Positions 42,755-51,485 of a stretch of DNA of 53,441 bases are shown piece by piece; position 1 is the first letter of the stretch; each line of letters opens with the position of its first letter. Position numbers and translations under genes: made by a program. The stretch comes from an uncultured Mordavella sp. GTDB taxonomy: Bacteria; Bacillota; Clostridia; Lachnospirales; Lachnospiraceae. Below the pieces are notes generated by a model. It was not told the origin of the DNA. It searched no databases and worked only from the letters and a program-made list of their open reading frames with translations. The DNA is taken from assembly GCA_902406105.1 (NCBI GenBank), contig CABPCP010000011.1, positions 1 through 53,441 of the forward strand. Reading direction: 5' to 3'.

Positions 42755-42781
42755 CGAATGAATGTTCCGAACTTTTGTTCT
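42755..42781. promoter_or_regulatory. Two adjoining LexA boxes downstream of the yneA start point
   Basis: CGAACTTTTGTTCT (42768-42781) has the exact GAAC-4-GTTC core of the Gram-positive SOS box. CGAATGAATGTTCC (42755-42768) is a weaker box sharing its last base. Both lie just after the expected yneA transcription start. Confidence 0.7.
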
Positions 42782-42795
42782 GTATGTATGCTTTG

Positions 42796-42824
42796 ATTAT
42801 ACTTCCCGAACAGATGTTTGTCAA
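42796..42824 (-). promoter_or_regulatory. Consensus promoter of the yneA-like gene
   Basis: On the minus strand TTGACA (42824-42819), a 17-base spacer and TATAAT (42801-42796) match the sigma-A consensus exactly. The spacer contains a LexA box, so the gene is expected to be silent until LexA is cleaved and then strongly expressed. Confidence 0.92.
42807..42820. promoter_or_regulatory. LexA box inside the yneA promoter
   Basis: CGAACAGATGTTTG fits the Gram-positive LexA consensus CGAACRNRYGTTYG at every position. It overlaps the last two bases of the -35 element and most of the spacer of the yneA-like promoter. Confidence 0.9.
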
Positions 42825-42855
42825 TAGGTTTCATCAAAAAACCGAACATATTTTC

Positions 42856-42895
42856 TAAACATTTGTTTGCTTTTTAAAATTGGCTGTGTTAAAAT
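42856..42895 (+). promoter_or_regulatory. lexA promoter with an overlapping LexA-like box
   Basis: TTGCTT (42867-42872), a 17-base spacer and TAAAAT (42890-42895) lie 44 bases before the lexA ATG. TAAACATTTGTTTG (42856-42869) overlaps the -35, and a half-box CGAAC lies at 42843-42847. This fits autoregulation weaker than that of yneA. Confidence 0.7.
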
Positions 42896-42939
42896 AAGTT
42901 CAGTAATAAAACCTATATGTTTGTTTTAAGGAGGTTCTT

Positions 42940-43554
42940 ATGGGACAGGGTAAGATCAGCGCAAAACAGCAGGAAATCCTGGAATATATCAAATCACAGA
43001 TCTTGGAGCGGGGATTCCCGCCTTCTGTACGTGACATCTGTGAGGCGGTCCATTTGAAATCCACCTCTTCTGTCCACTCTCACCTTGAGACCCTGGAGAA
43101 AAACGGCTACATCAGAAGAGATCCGACAAAGCCCCGCGCAATTGAGATTTTGGATGATTCCTTCCAGCTGCTGAGACGGGAAACAGCAAACGTTCCGATC
43201 ATCGGAAGGGTTGCTGCCGGCGAACCCATCTTAGCGGAGCAAAATATTGAGAACTACTTTCCTATCCCAACTGAATTTCTTCCAAATAATCAGACTTTTC
43301 TGCTGAAAGTCCGGGGAGAAAGTATGATCAACGCAGGAATCCTGGACGGAGACTATGTGCTGGTCGAACAGGCTCAGACAGCCAGGAACGGCGATATGGT
43401 CGTAGCTTTGATTGAGGATGGAGCCACCGTTAAAACTTTCTATAAAGAAGAAGGCGTCTTCCGCCTCCAGCCGGAGAATGATACTATGGATCCCATTATC
43501 GTAACAGATGTTTCTATTATGGGGAAAGTAATCGGAGTCTTTCGATTCTTCTAA
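42940..43554 (+). CDS. lexA: SOS repressor LexA
   Basis: LexA represses SOS genes and cleaves itself when RecA filaments form. The 204-residue protein has a winged-helix N-terminus (SVRDICEAVHLKSTSSVHSHL), the cleavage site Ala93-Gly94 in VAAGEPI, and the Ser128 (RGESM) and Lys165 (TVK) dyad. AAGGAGG precedes ATG 42940. It is monocistronic and ends at a strong terminator. Confidence 0.97.
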   Translation: MGQGKISAKQQEILEYIKSQILERGFPPSVRDICEAVHLKSTSSVHSHLETLEKNGYIRRDPTKPRAIEILDDSFQLLRRETANVPIIGRVAAGEPILAEQNIENYFPIPTEFLPNNQTFLLKVRGESMINAGILDGDYVLVEQAQTARNGDMVVALIEDGATVKTFYKEEGVFRLQPENDTMDPIIVTDVSIMGKVIGVFRFF

Positions 43555-43562
43555 AATTGTTT

Positions 43563-43602
43563 AAAAGCGTTCTGTGGGAATTTTCCCACAGAACGCTTTT
43601 TT
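43563..43602. terminator. Strong bidirectional terminator after lexA
   Basis: AAAAGCGTTCTGTGGGAA (43563-43580) and its exact complement (43583-43600) form an 18-base perfect stem with flanking A and T runs. Confidence 0.9.
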
Positions 43603-43699
43603 CAATAAAATCTTAATATTTTCTCATGGAAAAGCTATGAAAGAATTCACTTTGTCCTGCTATACTATACCCGATATCGCTTCAGAAAGGGGAATATGT

Positions 43700-44395
43700 A
43701 TGCAGGATAAAATATTGATCGTAGACGATGAACCGGAGATCGCCGATCTCATCGAACTCTACCTGCAAAATGAAAATTTTCAGATTTTCAAATTCTATCA
43801 TCCGCTGGCGGCTCTGGAATGTATCCGGCAGGAGTCTTTAGATTTGGCTGTTCTAGATGTTATGATGCCTGGCATGAACGGATTCCGGCTCTGCCAGAAG
43901 ATACGGGAATCCCATCAATATCCGGTGATCATGCTGACTGCTAAAGGAGAAGAAGTCGATAAGATCAACGGGCTTACCCTTGGCGCGGACGACTATATTA
44001 CCAAGCCTTTTCTTCCATTAGAAATGGTAGCCCGTGTAAAAGCCCAGCTTCGCAGATACAAACGCTATAACGCCGGACCAGAAAATGAAAAAGACATTTT
44101 CGTCCATTCCGGACTCGTCTTAAAAGTCAAAACACACGAGTGCATCCTGAATGAGACACCGCTTTCCTTAACGCCCACAGAATTCTCTATTTTAAAGATC
44201 CTATGTCAGAATAAAGGGAATGTGGTAAGCGCCGAGGAATTGTTCCATCAAATCTGGCAGGATGAATATTTCAGCAAAAGCAATAATACCATTACCGTCC
44301 ACATCCGGCATCTGCGGGAAAAGATGGGCGATTCTTTTGAGCAGCCTAAATATATCAAAACAGTCTGGGGGTGTGGATATAAAATTGAAGGATAA
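43700..44395 (+). CDS. VanR-like OmpR-family response regulator
   Basis: A 231-residue response regulator. The receiver has ILIVDDEPEIADLIELYL, the phospho-acceptor Asp in DLAVLDVMMPGMNG, and GADDYITKPF. The C-terminal winged helix reads LTPTEFSILKILCQNKG and NTITVHIRHLREKMG. ATG 43700 with AAAGGGG is used; the frame is open further upstream without a site. The closest group by eye is VanR-like, supported by the kinase and VanY-like genes that follow. A TATACT at 43661-43666 lacks a clear -35, as in activator-dependent promoters. Confidence 0.9.
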   Translation: MQDKILIVDDEPEIADLIELYLQNENFQIFKFYHPLAALECIRQESLDLAVLDVMMPGMNGFRLCQKIRESHQYPVIMLTAKGEEVDKINGLTLGADDYITKPFLPLEMVARVKAQLRRYKRYNAGPENEKDIFVHSGLVLKVKTHECILNETPLSLTPTEFSILKILCQNKGNVVSAEELFHQIWQDEYFSKSNNTITVHIRHLREKMGDSFEQPKYIKTVWGCGYKIEG

Positions 44396-45422
44396 ATTCG
44401 CAAAACCGATGCTATTTTTTATTGGACTTCTTTCCATTCTTCTCTTCTCTTTCTTCCTTTTCCGCCTGGTTGACGATGCCTTCAACGGGGTTTTTGTGGA
44501 CTGGTTTGAAAGGAATTATATGGTTGAAAGATACATAACAGAAGGCGGGCAGCCTTTCATCCAGCAGGAACTCTTGTGGCCGCAGATCAAACAACTGTTG
44601 TTCCAGGTTTTTCTCTACGGCCTGACACTTTGGTTTACTGCCCTCCTGCTTACAGTATCTGTTTACACCAAAAAGAAAATTTCCAGGATAAAAACTGAAA
44701 TCCAGAAGAATCAGCAAAGACTTAAGGAGGAACAAGAAAGAAAAAATGATCTGATCACTTATCTGGCTCATGATCTGAAAACACCTCTTACTTCTGTGAT
44801 CGGATATCTTAGCTTTTTAGATGAAGTACCGGATATGCCGCCCGCGCAGCAGCTCAAATATATCCACATTTCTCTGGGGAAAGCCAAACGCCTGGAGTCT
44901 TTAGTCAATGAGTTCTTCGAGATAACACGGTACAATCTGCAGGAAATCTGGCTGGAGAAAGAAGAAATCGATCTCTATTATATGCTGGTCCAGATGAGTG
45001 ATGAATTCTATCCGCTTCTCAAAAATCATGGAAATACTATCTGTCTGGAAGTCGATGAAAACGCCAGAGTCTATGGGGATTCTATGAAACTGGCCCGCGT
45101 GTTCAATAACATACTGAAAAACGCGGTCACTTACAGTTATCCTGGCACGCCGATCAGGATCTTGACACAAGAAGATTCAGCAGCCATCCAAATCCTGTTT
45201 CAAAATAAGGGGAAAACCATACCGGCCCATCGTCTGGAAACTATTTTCGACAAATTCTTCCGCCTGGACGAATCCCGCGCTTCAAAGACTGGAGGGGCCG
45301 GTCTGGGACTCGCGATCGCCAGAGAAATTATCGCTTCCCATGGAGGGACGATTACCGCGCAAAGCGAAAATGAACAAACTACTTTTTGCGTCATACTTCC
45401 GGCGCCAAACACAGATTCCTAG
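44373..45422 (+). CDS. VanS-like sensor histidine kinase
   Basis: A membrane histidine kinase of about 349 residues. It has two membrane segments (about 10-30 and 80-105) with a short extracellular loop of about 50 residues, a coiled linker, the H-box YLAHDLKTPLTSVIGYL, an N-box in VFNNILKNAVTYSYPG, and a G-box GGAGLGLAIAREII. These features match VanS-type kinases. GTG 44373, overlapping the regulator gene, follows a G-rich site; the exact start is uncertain. Confidence 0.88.
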   Translation: MDIKLKDKFAKPMLFFIGLLSILLFSFFLFRLVDDAFNGVFVDWFERNYMVERYITEGGQPFIQQELLWPQIKQLLFQVFLYGLTLWFTALLLTVSVYTKKKISRIKTEIQKNQQRLKEEQERKNDLITYLAHDLKTPLTSVIGYLSFLDEVPDMPPAQQLKYIHISLGKAKRLESLVNEFFEITRYNLQEIWLEKEEIDLYYMLVQMSDEFYPLLKNHGNTICLEVDENARVYGDSMKLARVFNNILKNAVTYSYPGTPIRILTQEDSAAIQILFQNKGKTIPAHRLETIFDKFFRLDESRASKTGGAGLGLAIAREIIASHGGTITAQSENEQTTFCVILPAPNTDS

Positions 45423-45432
45423 ATTTTCAAAC

Positions 45433-45453
45433 TTTCCTTAGGTTTTTCTTAGG
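45433..45453 (+). repeat. 11-base-phased direct repeat upstream of the VanY-like gene
   Basis: TTTCCTTAGG (45433-45442) and TTTTCTTAGG (45444-45453) are direct repeats at 11-base spacing, the arrangement bound by OmpR-type regulators. They lie about 95-115 bases before the VanY-like ATG, upstream of TATGAT at 45497-45502. Confidence 0.6.
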
Positions 45454-45546
45454 AATATAACAATCCAATCTTAAAACCAAGGCTCCTTCTGCTTGATATG
45501 ATAATGCCAGATAAGAACATATAACCCAAGGGAAAGGAGATAATCT

Positions 45547-46179
45547 ATGAAAAAGCTTCTTGCTTCTGGTGCCTTAGCCGCAGTTATCATCAGTCTGTTC
45601 GCTTTCTGGCATACAGACAAAAACGATCCCGAAACACAAGCGGCCTCTTCCGGACAGCCTTGGTATCTGACATTAGTCAACCGCTGGAATCCAATTTCAG
45701 AAAAGGCCCCCGTTGACCTGGCGGAATTGCCTGGCGGGGAAAAGGTTGACCAGCGCATTTATAAACCGCTGATGGAAATGCTGAAAGCCGCGAAAGCCGA
45801 AGGTCTCGGCCCCATCGTTGTCTCCGGTTACCGCACCCAGGAAAAGCAGCGGCGCCTGTATGAAGATAAGATCAAAGAATATCGAAAACAGGGATATTCC
45901 AAGGAGGAAGCCCGGCGCAAGGCCGAACAGTGGGTCGCGCTGCCTGGAACCAGCGAACACCAGTTAGGTTTGGCCGTGGATATCAATGGAGCCGTTTATG
46001 ACATCTACCCCTGGCTCCAGGAAAACAGCTATAAATACGGATTTATTTTCCGTTATCCAGAGGAGAAAGAATCTATCACAGGGATTTCTGAAGAGGTATG
46101 GCATTACCGTTATGTAGGAGTAAAAGCCGCCAAAGAAATCTATCAGCGTGGGATCTGTCTGGAGGAATATCTGGAATAG
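45547..46179 (+). CDS. VanY-like D-Ala-D-Ala carboxypeptidase
   Basis: A zinc D,D-carboxypeptidase of 210 residues with one N-terminal membrane or signal segment. Its catalytic region has VVSGYRTQEKQRRLYE, the zinc motif SEHQLGLAVDI, and EVWHYRYVG with the catalytic Glu and third zinc ligand. It would remove terminal D-Ala from wall precursors. Placement after a VanRS-like pair suggests regulated wall remodelling; no vanH, vanA or vanX is present, so glycopeptide resistance is not indicated. AAGGAGA sets the start. Confidence 0.9.
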   Translation: MKKLLASGALAAVIISLFAFWHTDKNDPETQAASSGQPWYLTLVNRWNPISEKAPVDLAELPGGEKVDQRIYKPLMEMLKAAKAEGLGPIVVSGYRTQEKQRRLYEDKIKEYRKQGYSKEEARRKAEQWVALPGTSEHQLGLAVDINGAVYDIYPWLQENSYKYGFIFRYPEEKESITGISEEVWHYRYVGVKAAKEIYQRGICLEEYLE

Positions 46180-46181
46180 GC

Positions 46182-46216
46182 AAAAAAGCGGCAGAGATTC
46201 TCCCTGCCGCTTTTTT
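46182..46216. terminator. Bidirectional terminator between the VanY-like gene and rsfS
   Basis: AAAAAAGCGGCAG (46182-46194) pairs with CTGCCGCTTTTTT (46204-46216) across a nine-base loop. It serves both converging operons. Confidence 0.9.
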
Positions 46217-46227
46217 CTTCACCGTTT

Positions 46228-46575
46228 CTACCCTTCCAGTTCCACTAAGACTCCATCGCTCCAGATCCGTTCCAGATCATAGAAAGGCCGGTTTTCCCTG
46301 TCAAATATATGAACGATCACATCGCCATAATCCAGCAGTACCCACGCTCCGCCTCCGCTGCCTTCCTGCTGGCGAAGCTCATAGCCTGCTTTATGCATCT
46401 TTTCTTCTACATTGTCTACCAAGGCTTTTACCTGGCTGTCATTGGTTCCGTTTGTGATGACAAAATAATCCGCCAGAACAGATATCTTGGAAATATCCAG
46501 TATTCTTATAGATTCCCCTTTTTTCTCTTCCAAAGCCCGGTATACGGTCTGTACCATTTTCATAGACTCTTCCAT
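46228..46575 (-). CDS. rsfS: Ribosome silencing factor RsfS
   Basis: A 115-residue RsfS/RsfA/Iojap protein that binds L14 and blocks subunit joining in nutrient limitation. SVLADYFVITNGTNDSQVKALVDNVEEKM and WVLLDYGDVIVHIFDRENRPFYDLERIW are diagnostic. It starts one base after the yqeK stop, with AAAGGAGG in the yqeK end, and is the last gene of the nadD operon. Confidence 0.96.
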   Translation of the reverse strand: MEESMKMVQTVYRALEEKKGESIRILDISKISVLADYFVITNGTNDSQVKALVDNVEEKMHKAGYELRQQEGSGGGAWVLLDYGDVIVHIFDRENRPFYDLERIWSDGVLVELEG

Positions 46576-46576
46576 T

Positions 46577-47164
46577 CTATTCCTCCTTTCTTCTCAGTTT
46601 TTCCTTATAATATAGATATGCCTTTTCCGTCATAGGGTCGATCGTCATATCTTTGCTTTTTAAATATACCAGAGAATCTTTCAGGATACGATAGAGACAT
46701 TCTTCCAGATCCTGGAAAGCAAGTTTTCTCACCTCTGCCATATTGGGAAGTTCCTCCCTTCCCGGCTCCATATAGTCCGCGATATAGACAATCTTCTCTA
46801 AGATGGACATTCGTGGTCTTCCGGTAGTATGAAAGGAAATAGCGTTCAATATATCCTTATCCCGGACATGGTATTTCTTTGCCGCCAGAAACGCTCCTAA
46901 TTTGGCGTGCAGCAGGCTGGGATTCTTCTGTTCCGTCTCGGATACATTCAGATGATATCGGCTGCAGAGCCGGATTTTCATCTCGCCGGGAATACACTTC
47001 GCGCAATCGTGAAGAAGCCCGGCAGTCAACGCCTGATCGATATCCGCCCCATGGCACATGGCCAGCGCCGCCGCTGTATACATTACTCCCAGCGTATGGG
47101 CATACCGGTCTTTATCCAGATGTGGTTTCAGTTTCTTTTGCATTTTCCGTATCTTTCGATTCAT
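46577..47164 (-). CDS. yqeK: YqeK family HD-domain hydrolase (Ap4A hydrolase type)
   Basis: A 195-residue HD-domain protein. RYAHTLGVMYTAAALA and LTAGLLHDCAKC hold the metal ligands, with DKDILNAISFHTTGRP further on. Firmicute YqeK proteins hydrolyse diadenosine tetraphosphate to two ADP. ATG 47164 is supported by AGGGAAGGG and overlaps the nadD 3' end by 53 bases; an inner ATG at 47143 lacks a site. The order nadD-yqeK-rsfS is conserved in Firmicutes. Confidence 0.95.
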   Translation of the reverse strand: MNRKIRKMQKKLKPHLDKDRYAHTLGVMYTAAALAMCHGADIDQALTAGLLHDCAKCIPGEMKIRLCSRYHLNVSETEQKNPSLLHAKLGAFLAAKKYHVRDKDILNAISFHTTGRPRMSILEKIVYIADYMEPGREELPNMAEVRKLAFQDLEECLYRILKDSLVYLKSKDMTIDPMTEKAYLYYKEKLRRKEE

Positions 47165-47765
47165 ATAACCCTTCCCTCTTGATATAGGCTTCTACTTTCT
47201 TAGGCACATATTCTGTAATGTTTCTGCCAAGGCGAATCGCTTCCCGCAGTTCATGGGAAGAAACCGGCATAAGCGGAGACTGGAGCAGCCGGATCCTTGC
47301 CTTAGGATATTTCCCTTTCAAATACCGGATCTGTCCTTCCATTTTCTCCCTATTGTCATGGTCATCCCGACAGGCGGCGAGAATCGTACAGACAGGAAAG
47401 ATCCGTTCCGGGTGGACCCAAGTCTCGATAGAGAACAGAGAATCCGCGCCAACGATAAAATAGAACCTATCCTTGGGGTATTTTTGCTGAAAATATTCTA
47501 GTGTCTGATAGGAACAGGAAACTTCCCTGCGCCGGACTTCATACTCTTCCACCCGGTAGTCATCCCGGCCTTCAATAGCCAGCGCAACCATGGCGCTTCG
47601 ATGTCTGGCATCTGTGCCGATCGAACTTTCCTTCTTATGAGGCGGATTCCCATTGGGCAGGAACCAGACCTCATCCAGTTCGAACTGCCGATAGGCCGTA
47701 TCTGCCAGCATAAGATGTCCGTTGTGGATGGGATCAAAGGTCCCGCCCATGATTCCAATCTTCAT
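47112..47765 (-). CDS. nadD: Nicotinate-nucleotide adenylyltransferase NadD
   Basis: A 217-residue enzyme adenylating nicotinate mononucleotide in NAD synthesis. The nucleotidyltransferase motif is GIMGGTFDPIHNGHLMLA; FLPNGNPPHKK and FIVGADSL follow, and SSHELREAIRLGRNITEYVP is the ISSTxxR-type C-terminal motif. The C-terminal 18 or so residues are polar and overlap yqeK. The start is 39 bases after the yhbY stop. Confidence 0.96.
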   Translation of the reverse strand: MKIGIMGGTFDPIHNGHLMLADTAYRQFELDEVWFLPNGNPPHKKESSIGTDARHRSAMVALAIEGRDDYRVEEYEVRRREVSCSYQTLEYFQQKYPKDRFYFIVGADSLFSIETWVHPERIFPVCTILAACRDDHDNREKMEGQIRYLKGKYPKARIRLLQSPLMPVSSHELREAIRLGRNITEYVPKKVEAYIKREGLYESKDTENAKETETTSG

Positions 47766-47803
47766 AGCTTCTCTCCCTGCCTGGTCAAAAAGACCCTGTT
47801 TCC

Positions 47804-48094
47804 TTATGGAAGCTGGATCTTTTTGTTCTTGTCTTTCCCCTCTTTATAAAGTACGATCTTCTTGCCGATCACCTGGACCACCTGGGAGCGGGTGCGCTCC
47901 GCAAACACCTGCGCCAGCTCTTTAGGATCATCCGCGCAGTTTTTCAAAACACTGAGCTTGATCAATTCTCTGGCCTCCAGGGCCTCTGATACCGCCCCTA
48001 CAAGTTCCGGTGTAATGCTGTTTTTTCCCACCTGGAAAATCGGGTCCATGGTCATGGCCAGACTTTTCAGATAGGCTCTTTGCTTTGTCGTCAT
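47804..48094 (-). CDS. yhbY: YhbY family ribosome assembly RNA-binding protein
   Basis: A 96-residue CRS1-YhbY domain protein: TTKQRAYLKSLAMTMDPIFQVGKN, then LVGAVSEALEARELIKLSVLKN and RSQVVQVIGKKIVLYK. Relatives bind pre-50S particles. It lies between obgE and nadD, the usual Firmicute arrangement. Confidence 0.94.
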   Translation of the reverse strand: MTTKQRAYLKSLAMTMDPIFQVGKNSITPELVGAVSEALEARELIKLSVLKNCADDPKELAQVFAERTRSQVVQVIGKKIVLYKEGKDKNKKIQLP

Positions 48095-48109
48095 CTTAAA
48101 GCTCCTCTT

Positions 48110-49411
<1,302 letters not shown>

Positions 49412-49441
49412 TCAATCAATCTTTTTCATTGATGGTAGTTT

Positions 49442-49471
49442 GAAAAGACCCAGACCATCAGGGTCTGGGTC
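49442..49471 (-). terminator. Hairpin terminator/attenuator between rpmA and obgE
   Basis: GACCCAGACC (49447-49456) and GGTCTGGGTC (49462-49471) form a 10-base perfect stem; on the minus strand a short T run (CTTTTC) follows. It would let ribosomal protein genes be expressed above obgE. Confidence 0.8.
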
Positions 49472-49483
49472 ATGTTTCGTTCC

Positions 49484-49768
49484 TTACTGTGCTGCCGGAT
49501 AGATGGAAACCTGTTTCCGATCTCTTCCTTTTCTCTCAAATCTTACAACACCATCCACCAGGGCAAACAATGTATCGTCTCCACCACGTCCTACATTCAC
49601 GCCTGGATGGATTTTGGTTCCCCGCTGTCTGTAAAGAATATTTCCGGCTTTTACGAACTGTCCGTCAGCTCTTTTCGCTCCCAGTCTCTTGGACTCGGAA
49701 TCTCTGCCGTTCTTTGTAGAACCTACACCCTTTTTATGAGCGAAAAACTGAAGGTTTAATTTCATCAT
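49484..49768 (-). CDS. rpmA: Ribosomal protein bL27 with cleavable N-terminal extension
   Basis: bL27 of 94 residues. The N-terminus [21 protein letters not shown] has the LNLQFFA extension of Firmicutes, which the protease Prp removes so that the mature protein begins at or near His-Lys-Lys in the peptidyl transferase centre. [10 protein letters not shown] is the family core. AGGAGG precedes ATG 49768 and prp is encoded directly upstream. Confidence 0.97.
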   Translation of the reverse strand: MMKLNLQFFAHKKGVGSTKNGRDSESKRLGAKRADGQFVKAGNILYRQRGTKIHPGVNVGRGGDDTLFALVDGVVRFERKGRDRKQVSIYPAAQ

Positions 49769-49772
49769 GGTA

Positions 49773-50105
49773 TCACACCTCCTGGAATGTTAAATCAATA
49801 TATTCTGCATAGTTCTCATCATCCGCCATTCCCTTAAGACCAAGAACAAGCGCTTCTAAAAGCAGGGAAGCCTCCTTGGAAGGAATCCCTTCGATCGAAT
49901 AGAGAATATCGCCCTTCTCATCATCCGCGGTCATAGAAAACCGGTCTTCTGTCAGATGTTCAATGGCATTTACAGTGTTGATGGACAGCATAGAAACCGC
50001 CGCGCACACCACGTCTTCTCCCGCCTGTCCATATCCCGCGTGTCCGCTGATATGAAATCCTCTGACGCACTTCTTATGGTCTTTGAAAACAACTGCATGA
50101 ATCAT
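49773..50105 (-). CDS. prp: Ribosomal-processing cysteine protease Prp
   Basis: A 110-residue YsxB/Prp protein between rplU and rpmA. The catalytic His is in [13 protein letters not shown] and the Cys in [10 protein letters not shown]. In Staphylococcus aureus Prp cleaves the N-terminal extension of bL27, and the matching site is present in the adjacent rpmA. The start is 12 bases after the rplU stop. Confidence 0.95.
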   Translation of the reverse strand: MIHAVVFKDHKKCVRGFHISGHAGYGQAGEDVVCAAVSMLSINTVNAIEHLTEDRFSMTADDEKGDILYSIEGIPSKEASLLLEALVLGLKGMADDENYAEYIDLTFQEV

Positions 50106-50117
50106 GGATCACTCCGA

Positions 50118-50426
50118 TTAAGCGTTGATCTTTTCGATCTTCACTGCCGTATACTGCTGTCTGTGACCATTTTTCTTGTGGTATCCGGTTTTTCTCTTGT
50201 ACTTGTAAACGACAACTTTCTTTGCTTTGCCGTTCTCAATAACAGAAGCTTCAACCGTCGCCCCCTCAACTGTCGGTGTTCCTACCTTCAGTCCGTTGTC
50301 ACTTACCGCAAGCACCTGGTCAAATGTATAAGTCTCTCCGGCTTCCACTCCAAGTTTCTCCACTTTAATGACATCGCCTTCAGATACTTTGTACTGTTTA
50401 CCACCTGTTGCTATAACTGCGTACAT
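50118..50426 (-). CDS. rplU: Ribosomal protein bL21
   Basis: bL21 of 102 residues. [20 protein letters not shown] at the N-terminus and [18 protein letters not shown] near the C-terminus are diagnostic. The start is ATG 50426 with AGGAGG upstream; the frame is open to 50456, but that lies in the leader. It is the first gene of the rplU-prp-rpmA operon. Confidence 0.97.
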   Translation of the reverse strand: MYAVIATGGKQYKVSEGDVIKVEKLGVEAGETYTFDQVLAVSDNGLKVGTPTVEGATVEASVIENGKAKKVVVYKYKRKTGYHKKNGHRQQYTAVKIEKINA

Positions 50427-50508
50427 ATGGCACCTCCTATTAACATTACTCGCCAACTACGGTGTCCGTCCAAAGGACAGAGCTTTAAAACCTCATTGTG
50501 CGGCACAC
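50427..50508 (-). ncRNA. Candidate bL21 leader RNA
   Basis: The about 82-base leader from the predicted start point to rplU contains a short hairpin (TGTCCTTTGGACGGACA, near 50463-50479) followed by CCGTAGTTGGCGAG, similar in place and layout to the autoregulatory L21 leader of Firmicutes. I cannot run a covariance search. Confidence 0.6.
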
Positions 50509-50514
50509 TAATGT

Positions 50515-50543
50515 AGTTTAGCATAGAATGTAGGAAAAATCAA
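50515..50543 (-). promoter_or_regulatory. Promoter of rplU-prp-rpmA
   Basis: On the minus strand TTGATT (50543-50538), a 17-base spacer and TAAACT (50520-50515). An alternative pair TTGTGC/TATGCT at 18-base spacing overlaps it. Confidence 0.65.
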
Positions 50544-50593
50544 GCACAAAACCACAACTTTGCTAATTTTGCAAAACGCGGAAATCATCTGCT

Positions 50594-51475
50594 CTATTTC
50601 TTCCCAGGCGCCGCCTGCAGCAGGATCAGGGCGGCTACCACCAGCAGGATCCCAACCAGGTTATAGACATTCAGCGTTTCCCCGTAGAGGACCGCGCCAA
50701 ACAGGCTGGCCGCCGCCACCTCGAAGGATGCGATGATAGACGCTTTGCTGCTCTCCATATGCTTCAGCGCAATGGAATAGCAAAAATAGGGAAGGCCCAA
50801 TGTAACAAAACTTCCCAGGACGATCAGCGGCATAGCTGATATATGTTCAGACACTTTTTCCATCATATCCGCCGGATGGCTGATCACAAGCGTAGCCGCG
50901 GCGGCGATGAGAAAGGTGTAGACCGTCACCGTGATCGATTCGTATTTCCCTACCAAAACCTTTCCGAAAATACTGTAAAGGGAATACCCAAAGCCCGCGC
51001 ACAGCCCAATCACAACCGTTCCCAGACCAACCGATTTCGCTTCCGCCCCGGACAAGCCTACGACCAGGATACAGCCTGTAAAGGAAAGCAGGAGCGCCAC
51101 GACCTTTAGAAGGGTCAGTTTTTCATGGAAGAAAAGTATAGAGAAGATCATGACAAAAAAGGGAGCCGTGTAAAGAAGGACTACCGCAATCGAAAGGGAA
51201 GCCCTCTGTACCGTCTCCGCATAGGCCAGATTGTTGATAAACAGACTCCCCAGACCCGTGCCGAGAAGCCATTTCACATCTTTCTTTTCCACTTTAAATT
51301 TCTTCCGGTCGGAAAGAAACACGAGTAAAACTAGAACAGCCGCGGCCGAGCAGATCCGCACGGCGGCTGTCTGAACAGTCGTAAACCCAAAGGAAGCCAC
51401 ATAACGGGTAACAATCCCCATGGATCCCCACAATATAGAAGCTGTAAGCACCAGAAATAATGCCAGCTTTTTCAT
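50594..51475 (-). CDS. EamA/DMT-family transporter
   Basis: A 293-residue membrane protein with ten hydrophobic segments in two EamA repeats, the layout of drug/metabolite transporters. The first repeat has ILWGSMGIVTRYV and the second contains ALKHMESSKASIIASFEVAAASLFGAVLYGE, the conserved EamA end. The substrate is unknown. It is the last gene of a run starting with aspartate kinase and has its start 10 bases after the amidohydrolase stop. Confidence 0.9.
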   Translation of the reverse strand: MKKLALFLVLTASILWGSMGIVTRYVASFGFTTVQTAAVRICSAAAVLVLLVFLSDRKKFKVEKKDVKWLLGTGLGSLFINNLAYAETVQRASLSIAVVLLYTAPFFVMIFSILFFHEKLTLLKVVALLLSFTGCILVVGLSGAEAKSVGLGTVVIGLCAGFGYSLYSIFGKVLVGKYESITVTVYTFLIAAAATLVISHPADMMEKVSEHISAMPLIVLGSFVTLGLPYFCYSIALKHMESSKASIIASFEVAAASLFGAVLYGETLNVYNLVGILLVVAALILLQAAPGKK

Positions 51476-51485
51476 AGCAACCTCT

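Noticed and set aside
43700..46179. Glycopeptide resistance cluster
   Set aside because: Only VanR/S/Y-like genes are present; vanH, the D-Ala-D-Lac or D-Ala-D-Ser ligase and vanX or vanT are missing.
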